Of a DNA stretch of 64,000 bases, positions 53,099 through 61,133 are shown piece after piece (position 1 is the first letter of the stretch; each line of letters begins with the position of its first letter). Made by a program: the position numbers and the translations under genes. This stretch comes from G963662905 sp963676725 (lineage in GTDB: Bacteria > Bacteroidota > Bacteroidia > Bacteroidales > WRLA01), in contig OY781463.1 of NCBI GenBank assembly GCA_963676725.1, positions 3,844,001-3,908,000 of the forward strand. The letters are read 5' to 3'. The notes beneath the pieces were generated by a model that searched no databases, had not been told where the DNA came from, and saw nothing but the letters and a program-made list of their open reading frames with translations.

Positions 53099-54457
53099 GT
53101 GGATCCATACAAAGTATTTATTGTAGAAGACGACTTAATCATCGGGAAGGTAATCCGTCAGCATTTAATAAAAAATACAGATATTGAAGTAGAAATTTTT
53201 TCCGATGGACAGAGCTTCCTGAACAATCTGTATAAAAACCCCGATATGATTAGTCTGGATTATTTACTCCCGGACTATACTGGCATGGAACTGCTGAAGA
53301 AAATCAAAAAATACAATGCCAACATCCCGATAATTATTGTTTCTGCTCAACAAGACATCCATACCGCTGTAGAGCTCGTTAAAATGGGTGCATACGATTA
53401 TGTTGTTAAAGACAAAAACATGAAAAGCAGGCTAAACAGCCTTGTTGAAAAACTCAAAGAACATATCAGCCTGCAACGAAAAATAAGCTATCTCGAAGAA
53501 GAAATCGGAAAAAAATATGAATTCAGAAAGTCTATAAAAGGCAATAGTGATGCGATGCTCAAAGTTTTTCAACTAATCGAGAAAGCATCCAATACAAATA
53601 TCACAGTAAGCGTATCAGGAGAAACAGGAACAGGAAAAGAGCTGGTAGCAAAGGCCATCCATTATAACAGCAATCGCAAAAGTCATTCCTTTGTAGCAAT
53701 CAATGTTACAGCAGTACCGCCAGAGTTAATTGAAAGCGAACTGTTTGGCCATGAAAAAGGCAGCTTTACAGGTGCTGAATCGCGTCGCATTGGGAAGTTT
53801 GAAGAAGCCAACAAAGGAACCCTCTTTCTTGATGAAATAGGCGATATGGATTTAAATATGCAAACAAAACTCCTGCGCGTGCTTCAAGAAAGCGAAGTAA
53901 CAAGAGTGGGAGGAAATAACCGCATCAAACTCGATGTGCGCGTAATTGTGGCAACACATAAAAACCTAAAACAAGAGGTGCGCAAAGGAAATTTCAGGGA
54001 AGATCTTTATTATCGCTTACTTGGTTTACCTATTGAACTCCCACCCTTAAGAAAAAGAGATAATGATGCCGTTTTGCTTGCACGAACATTTCTGCAAGAT
54101 TTCTGTGCCGCGAATAATATGGGAGCCAAAGCCCTGACGCCGGCCGCCATTGATAAAATAAAACGCTACCCATTTCCGGGAAATGTCAGGGAGCTAAAAG
54201 CACTGATCGAATTAGCAGCAGTTATGTCGAACGATGATAAAATTAAAGCAGAAGATATTTCATTCAACTCGGCTTTAACCATTGATGATATACTTACCGA
54301 AGAGTGTTCTTTGAATGAATACAATCTACTCATACTGAAGCATTTCATGAAGAAATACGATAATGATATCAAGATTGTGGCCAAGAAACTGGAAATTGGC
54401 AAAACAACGGTATATCGGATGCTCAAGAAGGATGCTGTTGAACACCCAAATTCATAG
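53099..54457 (+). CDS. Sigma-54-dependent response regulator (NtrC family)
   Basis: A 452-residue transcription activator. Receiver domain 1-120 with phospho-acceptor Asp54 in 'SLDYLLPDYTGM'; AAA+ domain with Walker A 'GETGTGKE' (174-181), the sigma-54 contact loop as GSFTGA (221-226) rather than GAFTGA, Walker B 'GTLFLDEIGDM' and the arginine region 'NFREDLYYRL'; a C-terminal Fis-type helix-turn-helix 'KKLEIGKTTVYRMLKK'. The start codon is GTG; no ATG lies near the first strand of the receiver. No histidine kinase is adjacent, so it is an orphan. Its presence implies an RpoN in the genome. Confidence 0.92.
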   Translation: MDPYKVFIVEDDLIIGKVIRQHLIKNTDIEVEIFSDGQSFLNNLYKNPDMISLDYLLPDYTGMELLKKIKKYNANIPIIIVSAQQDIHTAVELVKMGAYDYVVKDKNMKSRLNSLVEKLKEHISLQRKISYLEEEIGKKYEFRKSIKGNSDAMLKVFQLIEKASNTNITVSVSGETGTGKELVAKAIHYNSNRKSHSFVAINVTAVPPELIESELFGHEKGSFTGAESRRIGKFEEANKGTLFLDEIGDMDLNMQTKLLRVLQESEVTRVGGNNRIKLDVRVIVATHKNLKQEVRKGNFREDLYYRLLGLPIELPPLRKRDNDAVLLARTFLQDFCAANNMGAKALTPAAIDKIKRYPFPGNVRELKALIELAAVMSNDDKIKAEDISFNSALTIDDILTEECSLNEYNLLILKHFMKKYDNDIKIVAKKLEIGKTTVYRMLKKDAVEHPNS

Positions 54458-54464
54458 GAATCAA

Positions 54465-55100
54465 CTAAATCAAATCTTCCTTTAATAAACCGCTTGAAGT
54501 AAAATACTTCCCTAAATCGCCTATTTTATTTAGCAATAAAGTCTTGATTCCTAAAGCCTCAGCCGATGGTAAGTTTTGTGGGCTATCATCAATAAAAATC
54601 GTTTCGGATGGGTTTAAATTTTGTTCATGAAGCAACATCTTATAGAAACCAACATCCGGTTTACGGGCTGCATGACGATGCGACCAATAAGCAGCATCAA
54701 CAACATCATCCAAATTTATTTGATAAAGATCGCTAAATTGCTTTGAATAAAACTGATAATGGATACTGTTGGTATTGCTCAAAATAAATGTACGATAGTG
54801 CTTTCTGCTTTGCATCACGAGTTTTATGTTCATCTCATGAAAGCCAACAAGCAAACTATTCCATGCATCTACAATTTGCTGTTTATCGCCATTAGCCTGC
54901 AGATAAGCATTCAGCATGATAGGAAAATCTTCATCCTTAATCGCACCAACCTCCATATCCCTGAATAATTCTGTTTGGCTTGCTTTAGTAAAAGCTTGCT
55001 GTACAGAACCCATATTTATAGCATCGAAGCTATTGAAGCATCGTAAATAGTCAATCGCGTAGAGTACACCACCAAAATCATAAATAATATTCCGGATCAT
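54465..55100 (-). CDS. HAD-superfamily hydrolase (YihX-like)
   Basis: A 211-residue phosphatase-like protein. Motif I is 'YDFGGVLYAID', with the nucleophile Asp8 and a Gly where many HAD enzymes have a second Asp; this DxG form is known in the YihX/epoxide-hydrolase-N-terminal group. Motif II 'FILSNTN', motif III Lys in 'RKPDVGFY' and motif IV 'IFIDDSPQNL' are present. A helical cap lies between motifs I and II. Substrate is probably a small sugar phosphate. It converges with the NtrC-type gene, 7 nt apart. Confidence 0.88.
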   Translation of the reverse strand: MIRNIIYDFGGVLYAIDYLRCFNSFDAINMGSVQQAFTKASQTELFRDMEVGAIKDEDFPIMLNAYLQANGDKQQIVDAWNSLLVGFHEMNIKLVMQSRKHYRTFILSNTNSIHYQFYSKQFSDLYQINLDDVVDAAYWSHRHAARKPDVGFYKMLLHEQNLNPSETIFIDDSPQNLPSAEALGIKTLLLNKIGDLGKYFTSSGLLKEDLI

Positions 55101-55116
55101 AGCTGATAATTTGATG

Positions 55117-55124
55117 CAAAACTA
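55117..55124 (-). promoter_or_regulatory. -7 promoter element (TAGTTTTG) of the HAD gene
   Basis: The plus strand reads CAAAACTA, 17 nt before the ATG, implying a leader of about 10 nt. Confidence 0.45.
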
Positions 55125-55172
55125 AAAAAAAAAGATATGGTTAGGCGAAGTCCCGTTTGTTGAGACCATCTG

Positions 55173-56489
55173 TTATTCCTTCATCCTGCTTTGGTATGGA
55201 TCCGAATTTAATAAAACCGATTTTTGCGCATTTGGAATATAGATCAATGCATCGTAGCCATCTGCTAATGATTGATACACGCCTTCAATTTTGTTACACT
55301 CAGGACATTTAGAATAGACCCAATAATCCGAAGCCTTAAGTGAGGGCGTTTCCGGGAATAACTTTGTATTCAAGTAAAATGTACCCATATTTACTTCTCT
55401 GCAAATGTTAAAAATGGAATTCTTAGAGCATTTGTTTTTCTGATAATCTGCGAACAATGCAATCGTAAAAATTTCATTTTTAATCCTTTCCGGTAGATAG
55501 AGCGAAATACTATTCAATGGAGCGGCTTTCTTTGATGGTGTTTCTTTGCTTTTCTTAATATGTGCATTATGCGCCCAGACAATTATTTTCTCATCGGTAT
55601 AAACGGAGTCGATCAGAAAGGTAAGATTTGCGGCCATCAGGCTATCACGCTGGCTATTGGTCACCCAAAAAGATTCCGCATCTTTAAAATTTGTTAGATC
55701 CTTTGAAAGATCATAGATATTGTTTTTTAAGCCTAGCTTAATGATCATGATTGCTTTTTTGCCTTGGATTTCTGGGTTTATATCCTGAGGAACAATTGTC
55801 TGCAATATATGATGATATCGCCTTTTTAGCGAATCTGAGAGCGCATTAAGCTTTCTTGCTCTCTGAATTTTTTCTTTTTTAGAGGCCTTAGTATGATATA
55901 AATCTGCCATGTCTGCATGCAGGTACGTATTCATACTATCAAGTCGGAAATAAATTTCAGCCAATTCAGTATTTGGGCTAAATATAAAATGATAACATTC
56001 TTTTGATGGATATCTGGCTTTGAAATTTGGATCCATTCCTGCCAAACTCATTGAATTTTGTTTCATGAAAACCATCAGGGAACAGTTTTCTTCCGTTCTC
56101 CATGCACCTAATAATGAAGTATACAACAACTCAAACGGATTCATCCGGGATTTGCTCAGGTTTGAAATCCCGCAATTTCCACTTCCACTCTCAAATAGTA
56201 CAACATTGAAACTCATTTGATTGTGAAGTAATTTTATCAGCCGAAGCTTCAATACGTTGTTTTCTTTAGTCCAATGATTGTTTTCGCCTAGGCAAACTAT
56301 TCGTTTTTCTCGAATTTCATCCTTTAGGAATTCAAGATCATTGAACTCTTCAGAAACTAAACTTTGAATACAATGGGCATTCTTGCGTGATAAGGAGAGA
56401 TTTTTTTCAAACTTACTTTGGCTGTTTGCATTATTTATCAGCAGAAATACAAAACTCAGCGCAAATGTTTTTCTCACTAAAGAAATCAT
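55173..56489 (-). CDS. Exported erythromycin-esterase-like protein
   Basis: A 438-residue protein with a signal peptide (to ~23, 'INNANSQ'). It keeps the erythromycin esterase family frame: 'VCLGENNHWTKENNVLKLR' in place of the usual GE-x-T/S-HG block, 'VVLFESG', 'LAGMDPN' and 'IVWAHNAHIKKS'. The catalytic Glu and His of Ere enzymes appear to be kept, but the substrate side is divergent and the export signal is unlike the cytoplasmic resistance enzymes, so macrolide resistance should not be inferred. Many uncharacterised relatives exist in Bacteroidota. The gene appears AT-rich. Confidence 0.7.
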   Translation of the reverse strand: MISLVRKTFALSFVFLLINNANSQSKFEKNLSLSRKNAHCIQSLVSEEFNDLEFLKDEIREKRIVCLGENNHWTKENNVLKLRLIKLLHNQMSFNVVLFESGSGNCGISNLSKSRMNPFELLYTSLLGAWRTEENCSLMVFMKQNSMSLAGMDPNFKARYPSKECYHFIFSPNTELAEIYFRLDSMNTYLHADMADLYHTKASKKEKIQRARKLNALSDSLKRRYHHILQTIVPQDINPEIQGKKAIMIIKLGLKNNIYDLSKDLTNFKDAESFWVTNSQRDSLMAANLTFLIDSVYTDEKIIVWAHNAHIKKSKETPSKKAAPLNSISLYLPERIKNEIFTIALFADYQKNKCSKNSIFNICREVNMGTFYLNTKLFPETPSLKASDYWVYSKCPECNKIEGVYQSLADGYDALIYIPNAQKSVLLNSDPYQSRMKE

Positions 56490-56861
56490 AACCTTATAAC
56501 AAAATTGTACATCAGATTAACGAGTATGGGATGCAATTTAGTTTAAATTCTTAAAAGCCGAACTATCGTCTCAAAGGAATTGAACTTAAGCTCTCACTTT
56601 TTATAACAAACAATTCCGCCCCTGTTTATATGGTCAATCAAATCGCTGTTTTCAATTTCTTCTCCAGTTCGGTTAGATGGCCTAATATAATAATTGTATT
56701 TAAAAGGAATATTGATGAAGGAAACAAAATTTTCAGGCTGATCATCCCAAATCCTCTCATTGCATCAATAAGCTTTGCAAGCACAACATAACGATATCTT
56801 TCGTGAAAAATAGAAAAAGAGGATTGTTCAAAAAAGGGGGATCTTAAAATATCTTTGCACC
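56490..56861. other. Intergenic stretch with no supported gene
   Basis: About 370 bases upstream of the esterase-like gene. A reading frame on the minus strand here starts inside the neighbouring tRNA and has no domain, so I leave it out. A TATCTTTG at 56850-56857 on the plus strand has nothing sensible downstream. Confidence 0.5.
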
Positions 56862-56899
56862 ATAAAAAAAGCCTGTCACAAATTTCTTTGTAACAGGCT
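56862..56899 (-). terminator. Terminator downstream of tRNA(CAU)
   Basis: On the minus strand AGCCTGT-TACAAA pairs with TTTGTG-ACAGGCT, then seven T residues. It lies just after the 3' end of the tRNA on the same strand. Confidence 0.8.
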
Positions 56900-56909
56900 G
56901 ATTTTGAAG

Positions 56910-56983
56910 TGGGCCCACCTGGACTTGAACCAGGGACCACCTGATTATGAGTCAGGTGCTCTGACCAACTGAGCTATAGGCCC
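56910..56983 (-). tRNA. tRNA with CAU anticodon (Ile2 or elongator Met)
   Basis: A 74-nt tRNA on the minus strand. Acceptor GGGCCTA pairs with TGGGCCC (one G-T), discriminator A; D-arm 'AGCTCAGTTGGTCAGAGC'; anticodon stem CCTGA/TCAGG with loop CTCATAA, anticodon CAT at 56947-56949; T-loop TTCAAGT. CCA is not encoded. The GGGCC acceptor and 'GACTCATAATC' anticodon arm resemble tRNA-Ile2, whose C34 becomes lysidine, more than initiator Met, but elongator Met cannot be excluded by eye. Confidence 0.93.
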
Positions 56984-57029
56984 AAATTGTTCCTGTAAAA
57001 ATCAACAACATTAATTCAAAACAGGAGCG

Positions 57030-57060
57030 CAAAAGTACAATATCCTGCTTAAATATCAAA
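57030..57060 (-). promoter_or_regulatory. Promoter of the tRNA(CAU) gene
   Basis: On the minus strand TACTTTTG (plus CAAAAGTA, 57030-57037) with TTTG (plus CAAA, 57057-57060) 19 nt upstream; the tRNA begins about 47 nt after the -7 element. Confidence 0.65.
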
Positions 57061-57087
57061 AAAATATTTCGAACTGATCGCTGGCTT

Positions 57088-58992
57088 TTACTTTCTACGC
57101 CTTTGTTTCTTCGATCGCTCTTGTTTTTTAGGCCCGGAGCCTCCTCTTTCAGGTCGGATCCCCAGTTCATTCATATATTTCTGAAGTCCGTTACGCTGCA
57201 AAATATTTTTAATATCTACCTGATAATCTGATTTATACCAAAAGAACATTGTTCTTTGTTCCAATTTTTCCTCCTTGCTTCGGGCTGTATAAACGGCTTT
57301 CATGCCATAAGGATCGATGCCGGAATAATACATTACGGTAGAATGCGTCATTGGCGTTGGCGTAAAATCCTGAACCTGTTCGAGACGATAGCCCAATTGC
57401 TTTGTTTTTGAAGCAAGCTGCGCCATATCAGCCACATTGCTTCCAGGATGACTGGAAATAAAATAAGGGATCAGCTGTTGCTTCAGCCCTGCATTTTGAT
57501 TCACCTTTTCGAATCGTTTTTTAAGTGCATCGAACAAACGAAATGAAGGCTTTCGCATTCGTGAGAGCACAGCATCAGAGGTATGTTCCGGCGCAACCTT
57601 TAATCGTCCACTGGTATGATGCTCCACAAGCTCATCAAAATATTCCAGGCCATGATTATCCTCTTTTGCATTGCCCAAAGGAGCAGGAAATAAATCGTAA
57701 CGAATACCACTGCCGATAAACACTTTCTTCACGCCTTTCACTTGCGCTGCTTTTCTGTATAAATCAATTAGTGGTTGATGGTCTGTATTCAGATTTTTGC
57801 ATATATCTGGATAAATACAACTGCTGCGCTTGCATTTCGCGCACATCAGCTCATTTTTTCCTTTCATTTGGTACATATTTGCAGAAGGCCCTCCCAAATC
57901 TGAGATATATCCTTTAAAATCTTCCATTTTAGATATGGCTTCCACTTCCTGAAGCACAGATTTTTCTGATCTGCTCTGTATAAACTTCCCCTGATGCATA
58001 CTAATGGTGCAAAAAGAGCATCCGCCAAAGCAGCCCCGATGTATGTTTACCGAATGACGAATCATGGTATAGGCAGGAATTTCGCCTCTTTTTTTATATT
58101 TAGGATGAGGCAAACGTGTGAATGGCAACTGATAAACAGCATCGTGATCTTCGGTGCTTAAAGAGGTAAAAGGCTCATTCACGATTAAATAGCGCTTACC
58201 AACTGCCTGTAAAAGTTTAGGCGGCGACATACTATTGGACGCTTCTTCGATGCTTTTAAAATTCTCGGCATAAGCCCGTTTATCATTCAGGCATTTTTCA
58301 TGCGAATGAAGCTCCATCACATCCTCATCTGTCGGATGGTGATCCAATAGGCAAACACTTTGTTTTAAATCCTTTATATCAGAAACAACTTCATTATTCT
58401 TATCGAGGCGATGCAGCAATTCCCTCAAGGGCTTCTCCCCCATCCCATAGATCAAAAGATCTGCGTTTGTATCGGCAAGTATGCCCGGTTTTAAAGCATC
58501 TGACCAATAATCGTAATGGGTCAACCTTCTAAGTGACGCCTCAATACCGCCAAGGACCACGGGCACATCCGGATATAATTCTTTTAGGATTTTAGCATAA
58601 ACATAGGCAGCATAATCGGGACGAAAACCCGCTTTCCCTCCAGGGCTGTAGGCATCATCGCTACGCAGGCGTTTCCCAGCCGTATAATGGTTCACCATAG
58701 AATCCATACAACCCGAAGTGATACCAAAGAACAAACGGGCTTTTCCCAATTTTTTAAAATCGCGCAAATCATCGCGCCAGTTTGGCTGTGGCACAATAGC
58801 AATTTTATAGCCTTCCGCTTCGATGATACGCCCAACAACAGCAGCGCCGAAGGAAGGGTGATCCACATAAGCATCGCCACTGAACAGAATTACATCCAGC
58901 TCATCCCAGCCTCGCTGTTCCACTTCTTTGCGTGTTGTTGGCAGCCAATCCGTTATTTTATACTCCTCTATCTTACTTTTCAATAGTCCCAT
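57088..58992 (-). CDS. ygiQ: YgiQ family radical SAM protein
   Basis: A 634-residue protein of the YgiQ/UPF0313 family. N-terminal cobalamin-binding-like region (~20-290; 'LPTTRKEVEQRGWDELDVI' in part, 'PVVLGGIEASLRRLTHYDYW'), then the radical SAM core with C-x3-C-x2-C at 321-328 in 'HRGCFGGCSFCTISMHQG', and a C-terminal domain ending in a basic, Arg/Lys-rich tail. The start at 58992 is an ATG; an in-frame TTG four codons earlier is less likely. The reaction of YgiQ is not known. It is the last of three minus-strand genes after mtnA and the GPP34-like gene. Confidence 0.93.
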   Translation of the reverse strand: MGLLKSKIEEYKITDWLPTTRKEVEQRGWDELDVILFSGDAYVDHPSFGAAVVGRIIEAEGYKIAIVPQPNWRDDLRDFKKLGKARLFFGITSGCMDSMVNHYTAGKRLRSDDAYSPGGKAGFRPDYAAYVYAKILKELYPDVPVVLGGIEASLRRLTHYDYWSDALKPGILADTNADLLIYGMGEKPLRELLHRLDKNNEVVSDIKDLKQSVCLLDHHPTDEDVMELHSHEKCLNDKRAYAENFKSIEEASNSMSPPKLLQAVGKRYLIVNEPFTSLSTEDHDAVYQLPFTRLPHPKYKKRGEIPAYTMIRHSVNIHRGCFGGCSFCTISMHQGKFIQSRSEKSVLQEVEAISKMEDFKGYISDLGGPSANMYQMKGKNELMCAKCKRSSCIYPDICKNLNTDHQPLIDLYRKAAQVKGVKKVFIGSGIRYDLFPAPLGNAKEDNHGLEYFDELVEHHTSGRLKVAPEHTSDAVLSRMRKPSFRLFDALKKRFEKVNQNAGLKQQLIPYFISSHPGSNVADMAQLASKTKQLGYRLEQVQDFTPTPMTHSTVMYYSGIDPYGMKAVYTARSKEEKLEQRTMFFWYKSDYQVDIKNILQRNGLQKYMNELGIRPERGGSGPKKQERSKKQRRRK

Positions 58993-59052
58993 CCCTTCTT
59001 TCAATATCCTGTAAAATCTTTATTTCCCTTGCCATGAGGCAGCAATTGTTGT

Positions 59053-59709
59053 TTAGGGCATTTTAGTAATCATTGTTGTGGCAATCATTGCTGTTTGCAT
59101 TGCAACAATTGCTTCGCTCATCCCTTTGGCAAAATCACTGTTATTCATAATTTCTTTGATTTTTTTCTTATACGGACGATACTCTTTTCTGCTTTGAAAA
59201 AGATGCCTCATCATCTGAGCAGCTTCCAATAAGGCAATAAGTGACAACGAAAACTCATCGCCGGGTTCTTTCCCATCCAGAACCCTGATCATCATTCTCT
59301 GATAATGCTCTTTCAGACGATACTTGTCTATTGGGTAAACAGCATAAGGAATAAAAAGAAAACGCTTTCTTTCTTTGCGCAACACCCTCTTTTTCAATAA
59401 AGCATCCCTAACCTTTTTCTTCTTTTTCATATCTTTCATGGCCAATTTTCCTTGAAACCCTTTAAAGGTTGGAGGATTCTTCAAGGAGGAAAGATAATGG
59501 AGTATTTCATCATTAAGTTGATCTCCAACAGCTTTGTCACTTAAAATAAATAATTTATTGCCTCGGAAATCGATACGCTTTTCCATCACCAGCTCGATTA
59601 AAGCCGCCGTAGCAATTCCATATTCAGGGTTTGCTGTTCTTAAACTGCCTTTTGGTGTATAACAAAACATCAGGAAGGCTTCTTTCAGGCTTAGATTGCT
59701 ATCTGTCAT
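59053..59709 (-). CDS. GPP34 (Golgi phosphoprotein 3)-like protein
   Basis: A 218-residue, highly basic, mostly helical protein. The first 60 residues, 'LSLKEAFLMFCYTPKGSLR' then 'YGIATAALIELVMEKRID' and 'NKLFIL', follow the GPP34 pattern (leucine-rich helix, gap, A-x3-ELLLxGRI). Bacterial GPP34 proteins are known but their role is not; the eukaryotic protein binds phosphatidylinositol-4-phosphate on Golgi membranes. A Lys/Arg-rich middle ('KKKKKVRDALLKKRVLRK') could contact membrane or nucleic acid. It overlaps the mtnA stop by 11 nt, so translation is coupled. Confidence 0.6.
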   Translation of the reverse strand: MTDSNLSLKEAFLMFCYTPKGSLRTANPEYGIATAALIELVMEKRIDFRGNKLFILSDKAVGDQLNDEILHYLSSLKNPPTFKGFQGKLAMKDMKKKKKVRDALLKKRVLRKERKRFLFIPYAVYPIDKYRLKEHYQRMMIRVLDGKEPGDEFSLSLIALLEAAQMMRHLFQSRKEYRPYKKKIKEIMNNSDFAKGMSEAIVAMQTAMIATTMITKMP

Positions 59710-60751
59710 GCTGGGCTATTTTTAGAATTTCCTTTTCATTGGGCTTAATAATACCCCTTTCGGTGATGATCCCTTGAATCAAAGAGGCAGGAGTAACATC
59801 AAAAGCAGGATTTATTGCTTTGGACTCCGGAGCACACACACGTATCGTCCTGATTTTTCCATCTGCATCAGGACCTGTTTGGGTTAGGACTTCTTCTTCA
59901 GAGCGTTCTTCAATTGGTATATGTGCACCATCCGGGCAACCTAAGTCGAATGTAGAGAAAGGTGCTGCCACATAAAAAGGCACACCATAATATTGAGCTG
60001 CAATTGCTTTTTCTAGTGTCCCAATCTTATTCGCAGTATCCCCGTTTCTTGCAATGCGGTCGGCGCCAACAATCATCAGATCCACTTTTCCCTGCGCCAT
60101 CAGATATGCTCCGGCATTATCAGGGATAATCCTGTGCTCGATGCCGGCCTGCACCATTTCCCAGGCAGTAAGTCTTGCCCCCTGGCTTCTAGGGCGTGTT
60201 TCATCAGCATAGACAAAAATCTTTTTACCGCTTTGATGCGCTTTATAGATGGGTGCAAGGGCGCTGCCCCAATCAACAAAACCGAGCCAACCTGCATTGC
60301 AATGCGTTTCAATACGGAAACCATCTTGAATCAGTTCATTGCCAAGTATTCCAATTTTTTCTCCATCGGCATCGTTTTCATGGGCAAGTTTTTGCGCACA
60401 AGCAACAGCGTTTTCCACAGATATTTGCCCTGCTTCAAAAACTTTTTCCGTAGCAAAAAACAGATTTCTCGCAGTAGGCCTGGTAGCTTCAATCTCTTTT
60501 CGTGCATTGAGCAAATATTCCTGCCTAGCATTTGTTGGTGCGCTTAAAAATGCCTGAGCCATAGCAAAGCCCGCCGAAGCACCTATAGCCCCGGCACCGC
60601 GCACAATCATACTGGAAATTGCGAAACAGCTTTGCTGATATGTTTTGGCTTCATAAACAGCAAACTCAAAAGGCAATTTATTTTGTTCGATATGGAAAAC
60701 CGATGAGCCTTCCATCCATACAGTTTTATAAGGTATTCCGTTAACGTTCAT
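59699..60751 (-). CDS. mtnA: Methylthioribose-1-phosphate isomerase
   Basis: A 350-residue cytoplasmic aldose-ketose isomerase of the methionine salvage pathway, converting 5-methylthioribose-1-phosphate to the ribulose form. Family blocks are all present: 'VRGAGAIGASAGFAMAQ', 'ATRPTARNLFFA', the catalytic cysteine in 'THCNAGWL', 'DETRPRSQGARLTAWEM', the catalytic Asp in 'VGADRIARNGDTANKIGT' and 'NPAFDVTPASLI'. Related ribose-1,5-bisphosphate isomerases and eIF2B subunits are alternatives, but the blocks fit MtnA better. No other salvage gene is in the window. Confidence 0.92.
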   Translation of the reverse strand: MNVNGIPYKTVWMEGSSVFHIEQNKLPFEFAVYEAKTYQQSCFAISSMIVRGAGAIGASAGFAMAQAFLSAPTNARQEYLLNARKEIEATRPTARNLFFATEKVFEAGQISVENAVACAQKLAHENDADGEKIGILGNELIQDGFRIETHCNAGWLGFVDWGSALAPIYKAHQSGKKIFVYADETRPRSQGARLTAWEMVQAGIEHRIIPDNAGAYLMAQGKVDLMIVGADRIARNGDTANKIGTLEKAIAAQYYGVPFYVAAPFSTFDLGCPDGAHIPIEERSEEEVLTQTGPDADGKIRTIRVCAPESKAINPAFDVTPASLIQGIITERGIIKPNEKEILKIAQHDR

Positions 60752-60793
60752 TCTATTTCTTTAATATTGAAACTGTTATGAAAATCCATTTGA

Positions 60794-61132
60794 CTAAAGC
60801 ATCAGGTGCATTTTATCCCGATTCCTCCATCCTGCTTGATATTCATAATCTACAAAATATATTTTCAGGTCGGCCTGATATTCATAATCAACGAAATATA
60901 TTTTCTTATCCGCCTGATATTCATAATCTACAAAAAACCATTTGCCGTCCTTTTTGGCTTGATATTCATAATCAACAACATACACTTTCAAATCGCATTG
61001 ATACTCGTACTCCACCGAAAACACTTTTACATCAGCGCTATGCTCAGCAGCGACTTTGTACACCTTTTGAGCATAAAGCTGCATCGCAGAAAAGAAAACA
61101 ATAAAAAGGCTTAAGCAAATTTTATTCATCAT
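60794..61132 (-). CDS. Exported DUF6150-type tandem repeat protein
   Basis: A 112-residue protein with a signal peptide (to ~residue 21, 'MQLYAQ') and five copies of a 13-residue unit like 'ADLKIYFVDYEYQ', one of them lengthened to 15 by 'AKKDGKW'. The last unit runs into 'AGWRNRDKMHLML', the closing block I recognise from DUF6150. Repeats of this size could build a stack of beta-hairpins. At DNA level the core TGATATTCATAATC recurs every 39 bp at 60837, 60876, 60915 and 60960, and a degenerate copy at 60999. The ATG lies 1 nt past the stop of the tricorn-like gene, so the two are co-translated. Function unknown. Confidence 0.8.
   Translation of the reverse strand: MMNKICLSLFIVFFSAMQLYAQKVYKVAAEHSADVKVFSVEYEYQCDLKVYVVDYEYQAKKDGKWFFVDYEYQADKKIYFVDYEYQADLKIYFVDYEYQAGWRNRDKMHLML
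60836..61010 (-). repeat. 39-bp coding repeats within the DUF6150 gene
   Basis: Spacing of the shared 14-bp core is 39, 39, 45 and 39 bp; the 45 is explained by two extra codons in one unit. All units are in frame, so these are protein repeats, not a CRISPR array. Confidence 0.85.
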
Positions 61133-61133
61133 A

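Noticed and set aside
56638..56940. 100-codon minus-strand reading frame
   Set aside because: It begins inside the tRNA(CAU) gene (its first residues are the translated T-arm) and crosses the terminator; no domain or promoter.
60836..61010. 39-bp repeats that resemble a short CRISPR array
   Set aside because: All units are in frame inside a secreted protein and the intervening bases also encode repeat residues; there are no unique spacers and no cas genes.
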